A DNA stretch of 64,000 nucleotides from JBCCDY01 sp039030555. GTDB lineage: Bacteria; Bacteroidota; Bacteroidia; Cytophagales; Cyclobacteriaceae. Below the pieces are notes generated by a model, which was not told the DNA's origin, did no database searches, and saw only the letters and a program-made list of their open reading frames with translations. The translations under genes were made by a program, and so were the position numbers. Below are positions 54,936-63,280 of this stretch, in pieces. The stretch's first letter is position 1. Each line of letters opens with the position of its first letter. The stretch is from NCBI GenBank assembly GCA_039030555.1, contig JBCCDY010000017.1:1-64000 (forward strand). The letters run 5' to 3'.

Positions 54936-55487
54936 ATGAATTCGTCAGAATCTTTTCGCGAATTATTTTTTGAGTATCATCCCATAGTCGTTCAAACTGC
55001 CTTTTTTGTTCTGAATAATGTGAATGAGGCTGAAGACGTAGCCCAAGATGTTTTTAGCAAGCTTTGGGAAAAAGAAGATTTAGATCGAATCGATAATCTT
55101 AAGGCATATTTAAGAACCTCAGCAAAAAATCTATCGCTAAACAAAATTAAGCAAATAAACCGCCTGAAAGGTAGAGAACAACAATACCTTAGTTATTCGT
55201 TCGTAGAAGGCGAAGAAGCACCAATTGATCCGCCAAAATCTTTTCTTAATGAGATTGAGAAGGTAATGGATAAACTACCACCTAAGTGCCGGTTGATATT
55301 TTCCATGAGTCGATTTGAAGGTTTGTCTAATACCCAGATTGCAGAACAGCTTGATATCTCCAAAAGGACTGTTGAAACGCAGATATCTGTTGTACTTAAA
55401 TTTCTTAGAAGCGAATTCAAGGGTAGAAAAGACGAGTTTCTGCCTTCATTCATTCCTTTACTTCTAGCAATGGAACTCTGTAGTTGA
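54936..55487 (+). CDS. ECF RNA polymerase sigma-70 factor
   Basis: 183 residues. Region 2 (about 10-75): FREL(FF)EYHPIVVQTAFFVL, then EAEDVAQDVFSKLWEK, the -10/core motif. Region 4 (about 120-170): LPPKCRLIFSMSRFEGLSNT and IAEQLDISKRTVETQISVVL. This is the FecI-like class that pairs with FecR-type anti-sigma factors in Bacteroidota (sigma-70 family 1). The FecR gene follows downstream but is separated by a toxin-antitoxin pair on the opposite strand. It probably controls the FecR/TonB-receptor genes. Confidence 0.92.
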   Translation: MNSSESFRELFFEYHPIVVQTAFFVLNNVNEAEDVAQDVFSKLWEKEDLDRIDNLKAYLRTSAKNLSLNKIKQINRLKGREQQYLSYSFVEGEEAPIDPPKSFLNEIEKVMDKLPPKCRLIFSMSRFEGLSNTQIAEQLDISKRTVETQISVVLKFLRSEFKGRKDEFLPSFIPLLLAMELCS

Positions 55488-55563
55488 TAGTTAAAACTGA
55501 AATATGCATTGTCAAATCTATTCCAGCTTTAATACATAATTCAGGTTAAAGTTTCCTGACTTA

Positions 55564-55833
55564 TCATTCATAATGAGTCCACATACGAAGAACTTTTACA
55601 ATATGCTCTTCCTCTAAAATCTGGTAAACAAGTCGATGCTGGATATTGATCCTTCGGGAATATGCACCACTTAAATCACCTTGTAGTTTCTCAAAGGGAG
55701 GGTAATCTTGATAGGGGTTTTCGGACAGAATAAGGAGTAGGCTCTCAACTTTCGGCTTTAATCCGGATAAAGATATCTTCTTTGCATCCTTTTGAGCCTG
55801 CCTGGTGTATACAAGCTTGTATTTGCTCACCAA
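55564..55833 (-). CDS. yoeB: Txe/YoeB-family mRNA interferase toxin
   Basis: 89 residues. SRRINIQHRLVYQI and the terminal LRMWTHYE are the YoeB signature, including the catalytic Arg of RRIN and the C-terminal His87-Tyr88. N-terminal YKLVYTRQAQKDAKKISLSG is the first helix/strand. YoeB cleaves mRNA in the ribosomal A site. Its ATG overlaps the antitoxin gene by 7 bases, as usual for type II pairs. All key residues are present, so it should be active. Confidence 0.9.
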   Translation of the reverse strand: MVSKYKLVYTRQAQKDAKKISLSGLKPKVESLLLILSENPYQDYPPFEKLQGDLSGAYSRRINIQHRLVYQILEEEHIVKVLRMWTHYE

Positions 55834-56069
55834 TCTAAGCTTTCTGAGGTCTCACTGAGAGGTGTTTCCATTCCTTCAACGATTGACTCTCTCATTCCCG
55901 GTATTGAGCTAAGAAAGAGTGTTTCTTGAATACTCCTCCAGTCTTCTTCGCTAATCAGTACAGCATTATTGGTTTTACCTTTTATTTGAATAGGTTCATG
56001 TGTTTCACCTGATTGCTTTACAAGCTTGTATATGTTTTTTCTTGCCTCTGTTATGGAAATAGATTTCAT
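55827..56069 (-). CDS. yefM: Phd/YefM-family antitoxin
   Basis: 80 residues. The N-terminal SITEARKNIYKLVKQSGETH and PIQIKGKTNNAVLISEEDWR is the Phd/YefM DNA-binding fold. The acidic C-terminal end (PGMRESIVEGMETPLSETSE) would wrap the toxin. It is the first gene of the pair, and a palindrome-rich stretch precedes its start at 56069. It neutralises YoeB and represses the pair together with it. Confidence 0.9.
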   Translation of the reverse strand: MKSISITEARKNIYKLVKQSGETHEPIQIKGKTNNAVLISEEDWRSIQETLFLSSIPGMRESIVEGMETPLSETSESLDW

Positions 56070-56075
56070 AATATA

Positions 56076-56096
56076 AACGTACGTTATAACGAACGT
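56076..56096. promoter_or_regulatory. operator-like palindrome upstream of the antitoxin gene
   Basis: CGTTATAACG (56082-56091) is a perfect 10-base palindrome, flanked by AACGT at 56076-56080 and 56092-56096. It lies just upstream of the YefM-type start, where autoregulatory sites of Phd/YefM modules lie. The site is inferred by position and symmetry. Confidence 0.5.
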
Positions 56097-56220
56097 AAAT
56101 CAAATTAAATGGTTCTAGTCGATAGGATTAAAGTCAAGCTATAGAATAGAGCTCAGAAAAAATCACGAAACTTCTACGTGTTTTCCCAATCGGTCTTGTC
56201 ATATAAACAAATCGCGGCAC

Positions 56221-57204
56221 ATGACTGATGAAAATAAGTATGAATTACTTCGAAAGAAGCTTCAAAATGAGGAGTTAAGTGAAGAAGAAACTTCAGAATG
56301 GGATGATTACATCAAACGGCCTAAACAGAAAAAAGAGTTTGATAAACTGAAAGTGAAGTGGAAACTCAGTGAGAAAGTCAGAATTCGTATACCTCTGAAT
56401 ACTGAAGCATCCTGGAAAAAATTCAATTCAGATAAGACAATTGTAAAAACCCTGAACTGGTATCAAAAAAGAACTTTCAAAATAGCAGCTTCCCTTCTGT
56501 TTTTAATTACGTTTGCAGTTCTATTCTATCTTTTTCAGCCCTCTTCACTGGAAATCATTAGTACCGGAATGGATGAAAACAGAGAATATTCACTTCCTGA
56601 CGGTACAAAAGTATGGCTCAACGAAAACTCCAGTATTAGCTACTCAAAAGAACATTACGGAAGTGATACAAGAAGCATTACAATGGATGGTGAAGTTTAC
56701 TACAATGTAGAAAGAAATGAGTCCATACCATTTGAAGTCGCAATTAATGAAGTGAGAGTAAAAGTGCTTGGAACCTCATTTAATATAAAATCTGGAAGTT
56801 CTTCAATACCACTTGAGGTATTAGTGACCTCAGGGAAAGTCTCTTTGTCTTCTGAAGCAAGAACGAAAGAACAACTCATACTCACCAAAGGTCAAAGTGG
56901 TATTTTCAATTGGGAAAATCAGTCGTTGGAAAAATCAGATCAGTTTAACCTAAATGAGATATCATGGCAGACCCGTGAACTTGTATTTAAAGAAGATATA
57001 CTGGAAGATGTTCTAGCAGACCTGGAAAAACATTTTGGGATAACTATCAAGGTTCAAAATCCAGACATTCTGAATTGCAGGTTCACCAGTTCGTTCAGGA
57101 ATCCGAAATTGTCCGAGGTAATGGAAGCTATCACTGTTTCGCTCGATTTAAAATCCGGAAAAATCAATAACAAAAGCTATTCTTTAACCGGAAAAGGTTG
57201 CTAA
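56221..57204 (+). CDS. FecR-family anti-sigma factor (FecR + DUF4974)
   Basis: 327 residues. A cytoplasmic N-terminal part (about 1-80), a membrane segment (FKIAASLLFLITFAVLFYLF, about 90-108), then a FecR domain (LPDGTKVWLNENSSISYSKE; about 120-215) and DUF4974 (EDILEDVLADLEKHFGITIK; about 255-325). It holds the ECF sigma factor until the TonB receptor signals. The ATG is the only plausible start. Its stop overlaps the 3' side of the receptor gene start region, so the two are translated together. Confidence 0.92.
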   Translation: MTDENKYELLRKKLQNEELSEEETSEWDDYIKRPKQKKEFDKLKVKWKLSEKVRIRIPLNTEASWKKFNSDKTIVKTLNWYQKRTFKIAASLLFLITFAVLFYLFQPSSLEIISTGMDENREYSLPDGTKVWLNENSSISYSKEHYGSDTRSITMDGEVYYNVERNESIPFEVAINEVRVKVLGTSFNIKSGSSSIPLEVLVTSGKVSLSSEARTKEQLILTKGQSGIFNWENQSLEKSDQFNLNEISWQTRELVFKEDILEDVLADLEKHFGITIKVQNPDILNCRFTSSFRNPKLSEVMEAITVSLDLKSGKINNKSYSLTGKGC

Positions 57205-57206
57205 AA

Positions 57207-59849
57207 ATGTATTTTTTGACCAAACTATACCTAGCGATAATTTTCTTACTGATATCTTTCAGACTGTTTTCTCAGAGTAATGGTCTTGACAGACAAATCA
57301 GTTTAAATGTTGAAGAACAGCCTTTGACAGATGTTCTTTCATTAATAACTGATTTGTCTGACATTCAGTTTACCTATAGCAGTAGTGTTATTCCTATCGA
57401 CGAAAGGATTAGTATCCAGGAGAATAAAATTTCTGTTCGTGAGGCTTTGAAAACGATTTTAAAAGAACTTCCTGTGACTTTCAGTGCATCCGGTTCTCGC
57501 GTAATACTAAAAAAACTGGATTTCAGACAGACTGTAAAAGGCAGAATTGTCGATACCGATACACAACAGCCTATTGTGGGAGCTAATGTTATCATTATCA
57601 ACTCAGAACCAATGCAAGGAGCGAGTACCGATTTTAATGGTTACTTTAAAATAGAAAATGTTCCGATTGGCAGACAGGATATCCTTATAAAGTATTTAGG
57701 TTATGAAGATCGATACTTGTCCAATATGCTGGTATCATCAGGAAAAGAACTGGTTATCAACACTGAGATCAGGGAGTCCATATTGAAAATGAAGGAAGTG
57801 GTCATAACAGGTGTAAAGAACAACTTTCAACCCATTAACGAATCGGCCCAGGTCAGTGCAAGATCATTTTCAGTAGAGGAAACCAAACGATATGCTGCAT
57901 CGGTTGGAGATCCGGCGAGACTGGCACTGGCATACCCCGGAGTATCCGCAGGAGACGATGGTACAAATGAAATCATCATTAGAGGAAACTCCTCCAATGG
58001 TCTTTTATGGAGGCTTGAAGGAGTAGAAATACCTAACCCCAACCACTTTTCAGACGTAGGCGCGTCTACTGGTGGCATTAGTATGTTCAGCACTCAAATG
58101 ATCTCCAGATCAGATTTCTTGACTGGAGCATTTCCCAGTCAGTACGGTAATGCTTTGTCTGGAGTATTTGATATAAGATTCAGAAATGGTAACAGAGACA
58201 AGCGAGAATACACCTTTCAGGCAGGGTTACTAGGTCTTGATGTTTCTGCGGAAGGTCCATTCAAAAAAGGAGATGCTTCCACCTTTCTTTTCAATTATCG
58301 GTACTCCACACTTGGTATTCTAAGCGGTATAGGGTTTAATGTTGAGGAAGGAAATGAAAGTAATGTATTCCAGGATATTTCATTTAAAGTAGATATCCCT
58401 ACTGATAAGTTTGGTCGTTTTTCAGTATTTGGATTGGGAGGTTTAAGCAGTTTCACCGATAACAATGGCAATTTTTTCGATCAGAAAGAAACGTATCGAA
58501 TGGGTGTTGCTGGCTTAAAAAACACATATTCCATAAATAATAAAACATACCTAGAAACAACTATTTCCACTGCTGTGGATGAAGTAATACTAGATTCAGA
58601 GGAGTTTGTAGACCTGAGTAATTTTCCGGAATTGAACACGAATTCAATTGATACCATCAATTTTGACGGAAAATACAGAAGAACATATCATCGTTTTGGG
58701 ACTGTATTAAATACAAAGATCAATGCGAACCATTCATTAGAACTAGGTGGGGTTTATAGCTTATTAGGTTATAATTTCTCGGAATTCTTTAACCCTTTTG
58801 ATACTATTGAAGCAGAACAAGGCTTTGAGTTTATAAGGGAAACTAATGAATCCTCCACTCTACAGGCTTATGGAAACTGGACATATAGAATAGCACCTAG
58901 CCTTACATTCGTAGGAGGTATTCATGTATTTCATTTCGAATTCAATAGTGAATTACTTGTTCAGCCAAGGGCAAGTTTAAAATGGCAGTTTAAGCCTGAT
59001 CAATCTATTAGTTTTGGTTATGGCGAACACAGTAGAATAGAGTCTCTGGAATTCTATCTAGGAACGGAGTTCCGTGAAGATGGTCAACGTGTGCAAAACA
59101 ATCGTGATCTTGACATCTCCAAAGCCCGTCATTATGTATTGGGTTACGACCATCAGATTTCTGATGATCTTTATTTCAAAACAGAGTTTTACTACCAGCA
59201 GCTGTTCGATATCCCGGTAGCCGTTAACTTCACTCAAAGCCCACAATTAGGAGCTTACTCAGCACTTCTAGATTATGATGAATTCACCAATTTTATCGAG
59301 TTTGAAGATTTGGAAAATACGGGTACCGGAACGAATTATGGGGTTGAGTTATCTCTTGAAAAGAGGTTTAACGACAATTATTACTTCATGATTAACAGTT
59401 CTGTTTTTGACTCTAAATATGTAGCTGGAGATGGAATAGAACGAAACTCAAGATTCGATGGTCGTTTCAATTTTAATATGGTTGGAGGAAAAGAATTTGC
59501 AGTAGGCAAAGCAGACAAGAATATTTTTGGAGTGAATTTAAAAGCACTTTACTCCGGAAACAATAGAGTTGCAGCTATTGATTTACAGTCTTCTATAGAA
59601 AATCGATTTGAAACTCGCGATTTTACAAATGCTTTTTCTCAGCGACCTACAAATTACTTCCGGGCTGACCTCCAGCTTAGCTTCATTAAAAACAAGTCAA
59701 AATCAACTCATGAATGGCGTTTAGACATACAGAATGTTACGAATAGAAGTAATATATTAAGTGATTTCTACAATCGACGAACAGAGCGAGTTGAAAAAGT
59801 ATTTCAAACCAGCCTGATTCCCGTACTGAGTTACAGAATTCAGTTTTAA
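57207..59849 (+). CDS. TonB-dependent outer membrane receptor with STN and carboxypeptidase-regulatory domains
   Basis: About 880 residues from ATG 57207 (a TTG at 57198 is in frame). A signal peptide is followed by a secretin/TonB N-terminal STN signalling domain (about 30-105), a carboxypeptidase-regulatory-like domain (about 110-190; GRIVDTDTQQPIVGANVIII), a plug (about 210-330; YPGVSAGDDGTNEIIIRGNS) and a beta barrel ending in the terminal Phe (VLSYRIQF). The STN domain is the element that signals to FecR. It takes up an unknown ligand, likely an iron complex or glycan, with energy from TonB. It is the third gene of the sigma/FecR/receptor unit. Confidence 0.93.
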   Translation: MYFLTKLYLAIIFLLISFRLFSQSNGLDRQISLNVEEQPLTDVLSLITDLSDIQFTYSSSVIPIDERISIQENKISVREALKTILKELPVTFSASGSRVILKKLDFRQTVKGRIVDTDTQQPIVGANVIIINSEPMQGASTDFNGYFKIENVPIGRQDILIKYLGYEDRYLSNMLVSSGKELVINTEIRESILKMKEVVITGVKNNFQPINESAQVSARSFSVEETKRYAASVGDPARLALAYPGVSAGDDGTNEIIIRGNSSNGLLWRLEGVEIPNPNHFSDVGASTGGISMFSTQMISRSDFLTGAFPSQYGNALSGVFDIRFRNGNRDKREYTFQAGLLGLDVSAEGPFKKGDASTFLFNYRYSTLGILSGIGFNVEEGNESNVFQDISFKVDIPTDKFGRFSVFGLGGLSSFTDNNGNFFDQKETYRMGVAGLKNTYSINNKTYLETTISTAVDEVILDSEEFVDLSNFPELNTNSIDTINFDGKYRRTYHRFGTVLNTKINANHSLELGGVYSLLGYNFSEFFNPFDTIEAEQGFEFIRETNESSTLQAYGNWTYRIAPSLTFVGGIHVFHFEFNSELLVQPRASLKWQFKPDQSISFGYGEHSRIESLEFYLGTEFREDGQRVQNNRDLDISKARHYVLGYDHQISDDLYFKTEFYYQQLFDIPVAVNFTQSPQLGAYSALLDYDEFTNFIEFEDLENTGTGTNYGVELSLEKRFNDNYYFMINSSVFDSKYVAGDGIERNSRFDGRFNFNMVGGKEFAVGKADKNIFGVNLKALYSGNNRVAAIDLQSSIENRFETRDFTNAFSQRPTNYFRADLQLSFIKNKSKSTHEWRLDIQNVTNRSNILSDFYNRRTERVEKVFQTSLIPVLSYRIQF

Positions 59850-59873
59850 CGCTAACCACATTTCATTTTAATA

Positions 59874-60608
59874 ATGCGCTCAAAAAATTCATACCTAACC
59901 CTAATAACAGTACTGGTTTTTCATTCTATTTTTATTTCCTGCAATAACTGCACAGAAGGAGTTGGACAAATTGAAAGCCGTCTATTGACGTTGGATTCTT
60001 TTTCCGTCATAGAATTAAGCCTTTCAACCGATGTAATCATAAGACAGGGCGAAAGCCAGGAAATCAGTGTAAGAGGAAATCCCAATATTTTAGATCGGCT
60101 CAATCAAAATGTGAGCAGCGATGGAACCTGGTCTGTTAATTTGGGTAACGGTTGTTTTACAGACTTCATTTTGGAGGTGGAAATAATAGTGCCTGACATT
60201 AACAGAGTTATTGTTAACGGTTCTGGAAATCTGATGCTTACAGAATTCTCTTCCAGTGAGACTTTATCCATAGACATTTTTGGCTCCGGTGATGTTCGCA
60301 TGAATAATGGCTTCATTGGCGCAGGTCTGAATGTGAATATTTCTGGTAGTGGATCTGTAACAGCAACGGGAAATTTTAATCCAATTAATAATTTATCGAT
60401 TGTAATAAGCGGTTCAGGAAGATTTGAAGGGTTCCCTGTTCGGACAAATGACTGTGACATAAGCATTTCAGGAAGCGGATCGTCTGAAGTAAATGTGGTA
60501 GACAACCTGAATGTCATAATCAGTGGTTCAGGATCGGTTTTGTATCGGGTAAATCCTACGATAACACAAACAATTAATGGATCTGGAAATCTGATTAACG
60601 ATAACTAA
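59874..60608 (+). CDS. lipoprotein with head-GIN/DUF2807 adhesin-like domain
   Basis: 244 residues. Lipoprotein signal (LVFHSIFISC) with lipobox Cys near 23. A beta-helix-like repeat domain follows (about 35-240), with turns repeating SGSG/GSGN (VNGSGNLMLTEFSSSETLSI, GSGSVTATGNF), which is the DUF2807/putative auto-transporter adhesin head GIN pattern. It is anchored at the surface or periplasm. It lies 24 bases after the receptor gene, so it belongs to the same operon and may help it at the surface; function unknown. Confidence 0.85.
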   Translation: MRSKNSYLTLITVLVFHSIFISCNNCTEGVGQIESRLLTLDSFSVIELSLSTDVIIRQGESQEISVRGNPNILDRLNQNVSSDGTWSVNLGNGCFTDFILEVEIIVPDINRVIVNGSGNLMLTEFSSSETLSIDIFGSGDVRMNNGFIGAGLNVNISGSGSVTATGNFNPINNLSIVISGSGRFEGFPVRTNDCDISISGSGSSEVNVVDNLNVIISGSGSVLYRVNPTITQTINGSGNLINDN

Positions 60609-60614
60609 ACTCCC

Positions 60615-60752
60615 ATGAAAAGTACACTTAGCGAAAAAAGTAAAATCAGAAAGCGTACAAGTATGATAAACCAATATTGTAGAATGTTTGAAAAGCAGGT
60701 TCTTATTCTGGAAGAGCTGGAAAAGGGCTATTGGAGGTCTTTGAAGTATTGA
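60615..60752 (+). CDS. small basic ORF, unsupported by homology
   Basis: A 45-codon frame (MKSTLSEKSKIRKRTSMINQ...) begins 6 bases after the GIN lipoprotein stop and ends 17 bases before the next lipoprotein start. It is rich in Lys/Arg and Glu with a helical look. I do not recognise it. Spacing fits an operon member, but it may be chance. Confidence 0.25.
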   Translation: MKSTLSEKSKIRKRTSMINQYCRMFEKQVLILEELEKGYWRSLKY

Positions 60753-60769
60753 TTAAAAAATCCCAGCAA

Positions 60770-60994
60770 ATGGAAATTATAAAAAAATATATCGTCTTAC
60801 TCGCCTTTACTTTAGTATTTGCAAGTTGCTCCAATGATGATGAGCCAATAAGAATAGGATTGGAAGATCCAGTTTTTCAAACTGTTTCCGATGCTTGGGT
60901 GCCTTCAAGTTTTCAGCTTAATATGACAGAGATATGGAATTTTAGTGGAATCAATAGGTCTGGTATGAATTACTATTTCCTTTCTCAAGTCTAA
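60770..60994 (+). CDS. short lipoprotein, unknown function
   Basis: About 74 residues from ATG 60770 with a lipoprotein signal (IIKKYIVLLAFTLVFASC; lipobox Cys). The mature part, SNDDEPIRIGLEDPVFQTVS, is short and ends SGMNYYFLSQV. It may be intact or a truncated remnant of a larger lipoprotein. Its last 44 bases overlap the 3' end of the convergent decarboxylase gene. An ATG at 60731 in the same frame lacks a signal peptide at the start and is less likely. Probably an end gene of the receptor operon. Confidence 0.5.
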   Translation: MEIIKKYIVLLAFTLVFASCSNDDEPIRIGLEDPVFQTVSDAWVPSSFQLNMTEIWNFSGINRSGMNYYFLSQV

Positions 60995-62414
60995 TTTTGC
61001 GAATCGACTCAAACCCGAACCAACCCAATTTCTTCAAGGTAGTCTCTATATCCTTTTTAGTAGTTCTTGGGTTTATAATACACATTCTAAGCACTTTCAT
61101 ACCTTTTAGCTCCGTAGTAGTGATCATCGCATAACCGTCTTCCAGCATTAAATCTACTATAGCCTGATTCAGTTTTGAAGCCTCTTCTTCTAAAGTACCA
61201 TCAGGACGAAACCGGAAATTGATCACACCTATTTTAGCTTTTGTTACAACTTCCCAGTTGTTCATTTCCTGTAAAAGCTCCTCCGTATATTCCGCAAGAT
61301 CAATACAGTGAGCCACGGCTTTTTTGAAAGCATTTAGTCCGAACACCTTAAAAGACATCCACAGTTTTAAAGCTTTGAAATCGCGGGTAAGCTGAATACC
61401 GTAATCAAAAAAATTATACTCACCTCCTATCCTATCGGCGTCTTTTAGATATTCAGGTAGAATACTAAATGTCTTTTTCAAAAGCCCTTTTTCTCGAATG
61501 AAAATAGTACCGAGCTCATAGGGTTGAAAAAACCATTTGTGGGGATCGAGCGTCACTGAATCAGCCAATTCAATGCCTTTGAATCTGTCTTTCATCCTAT
61601 CATCCAGTATGGCAGCCCCTCCAAAAGCAGCATCCACATGCATCCACATCCCATGTTCTCGGCAAATCCATGCGATCTCATCCAGACTGTCGATAGCTCC
61701 GGTATTCGTTGCCCCTGCGTTAGTGATCACACAGAAAGGTTCAAAATCTTGACTTTTATCCTGTTCGATCTCCTTTTTCAAATGATTGACATCCAGCTCA
61801 TAATTGTTATTGGACCTTATCTTTTTATATTGACTCTTTTTAAAACCAAGTATCCTTGCCGCCTTTTCAAGCGATGAATGTGTTTGATCAGAGCAATAAA
61901 TTATACCTTTCTGAAATTTGTCACCTAGTAGCTTAGTTCTAGCCGTTACTAAGGCGGTAAGATTGGCCATAGAGCCACCACTTACAAAATTACCTTCGGC
62001 TGCATCAGCTAATCCAAGCATATCCTTTAACCAGTCAATTGTGGTTAGCTCAATTTGAGCTGATGCTGCTCCTTCAAGCCAGTTACCATTAAAAACGGTA
62101 TAGCCTGAAGCAAGAAGATCTCCAAGAGCACTCAAATAATTGCTGGGTGTTGGAACAAAAGCGAAGAATCGTGGATGGTTTGTATACGAGACATTTGTGA
62201 AAACATCTTTTTCAAGAAATGAGATCAATTCCCTTGGATCGCAGCCTTTCAATGGAATTTGTTCTGAAAGGAGTAGTTCCATTTCCTTCTTACTTGGTAC
62301 ATTACTACTTTGCTTTTCAGCCAGTTCGGAATGATGATCAACCAGCATATCAATAGCCTGATATCCCAGCTTCCTCATCTCTTCCTTTGTCAACTCAAGT
62401 CTCTCTTTAATCAT
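60951..62414 (-). CDS. pyridoxal-phosphate-dependent amino acid decarboxylase (group II)
   Basis: 487 residues. Group II decarboxylase pattern: FFAFVPTPSNYLSALGDLLA, then VDAAFGGAAILDD and LDPHKWFFQPYE with PLP Lys293. GSMANLTALVTARTKLLGDK and LTTIDWLKDMLGLADAAEG support the aromatic-L-amino-acid/tyrosine decarboxylase-like group. It makes an amine from an amino acid and releases CO2. The C-terminal extension past FESIRKIRLEKG overlaps the short lipoprotein gene by 44 bases. Transcribed alone. Exact substrate unknown. Confidence 0.9.
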   Translation of the reverse strand: MIKERLELTKEEMRKLGYQAIDMLVDHHSELAEKQSSNVPSKKEMELLLSEQIPLKGCDPRELISFLEKDVFTNVSYTNHPRFFAFVPTPSNYLSALGDLLASGYTVFNGNWLEGAASAQIELTTIDWLKDMLGLADAAEGNFVSGGSMANLTALVTARTKLLGDKFQKGIIYCSDQTHSSLEKAARILGFKKSQYKKIRSNNNYELDVNHLKKEIEQDKSQDFEPFCVITNAGATNTGAIDSLDEIAWICREHGMWMHVDAAFGGAAILDDRMKDRFKGIELADSVTLDPHKWFFQPYELGTIFIREKGLLKKTFSILPEYLKDADRIGGEYNFFDYGIQLTRDFKALKLWMSFKVFGLNAFKKAVAHCIDLAEYTEELLQEMNNWEVVTKAKIGVINFRFRPDGTLEEEASKLNQAIVDLMLEDGYAMITTTELKGMKVLRMCIINPRTTKKDIETTLKKLGWFGFESIRKIRLEKGNSNSYQTY

Positions 62415-62541
62415 GACAAATGCGGTCTTTCTTCAATTTCAGTAAAAAGGTATTATGATTTCCGATTTACCATAATAAATTTGATTAGAGGATGGGTTTT
62501 AAACCAGTGGTATTAACTTGTGGTGACCTAAAGAAAATAAC

Positions 62542-63279
62542 TTGAGTCTTAAAAAAGTCATTTTAGACAATGTTCCACCATCACTCATCTTGAGAGGACT
62601 TAGTCTTAAGCATCAGTTTTCCGGAGTCCCGGAATTAAAACTGTTGAAAAAGCTGATCAAGCCCGGTACGGATAGCATTGATGTTGGGGTTTATCTGGGC
62701 GTCTTTTCTATAAATATGGCTAAATACGCCAGAAAAGTCTATTCTTTTGAGCCTCATCCAAAACATTTTGAGTTCTCACGAAAGGCACTCCCAAAAAATG
62801 TTGAGGTCATGAAAATGGCCTTATCGGATAGAACCTTTGAAAGTGAGCTTGTGGTACCCCTGGAATATCCTAGCGCAGGCAGTATAAGTAAAGGTTTTGA
62901 AGGCAGGAATGTAGAACGATTTAAGGTCAAAGCCCAGCCTCTGGATGATTTCAATTATGACAACATCAGCTGTATTAAAATTGATGCTGAAGGTCATGAG
63001 TTTAATATCATCAAGGGTGCCAAAAAAACTATCGAAAGGAATAAGCCAAATCTAATAATCGAAATTGAACAGCGTCATATCGATTTTGATATATCAGAAG
63101 TCTTTGATGGAATTAACGAAATGGGATACAAGGGTTATTTCTTTCAAGACAATAAAATTCATAGCATTTCGAATTTCAATACTGGAAAGCACCAGCCTTT
63201 GGATCAAATAGGTGTTTATAATGTCTATATTAATAATTTCATCTTTATCCCTTCAGATTTGGAACTAAATCTCAGCTAA
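62542..63279 (+). CDS. FkbM-family SAM-dependent methyltransferase
   Basis: 245 residues. TDSIDVGVYLGVFSINMAKY is the SAM-binding motif I in altered form (the usual DVGANxG is DVGVYLG), and KVYSFEPHPKHFEFSRKALP is motif II. The Methyltransf_21 end is KIDAEGHEFNIIKGAKKTIE. These enzymes O-methylate sugars or polyketides. The start is TTG at 62542, the only one giving MSLKKV. The stop lies one base before the probable start of the NRAMP gene. No sugar-synthesis genes are close. Confidence 0.82.
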   Translation: MSLKKVILDNVPPSLILRGLSLKHQFSGVPELKLLKKLIKPGTDSIDVGVYLGVFSINMAKYARKVYSFEPHPKHFEFSRKALPKNVEVMKMALSDRTFESELVVPLEYPSAGSISKGFEGRNVERFKVKAQPLDDFNYDNISCIKIDAEGHEFNIIKGAKKTIERNKPNLIIEIEQRHIDFDISEVFDGINEMGYKGYFFQDNKIHSISNFNTGKHQPLDQIGVYNVYINNFIFIPSDLELNLS

Positions 63280-63280
63280 C

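Noticed and set aside
60104..60517. 137-codon minus-strand frame
   Set aside because: Antisense to the GIN-type lipoprotein gene and explained by its repeated Gly-Ser codons.
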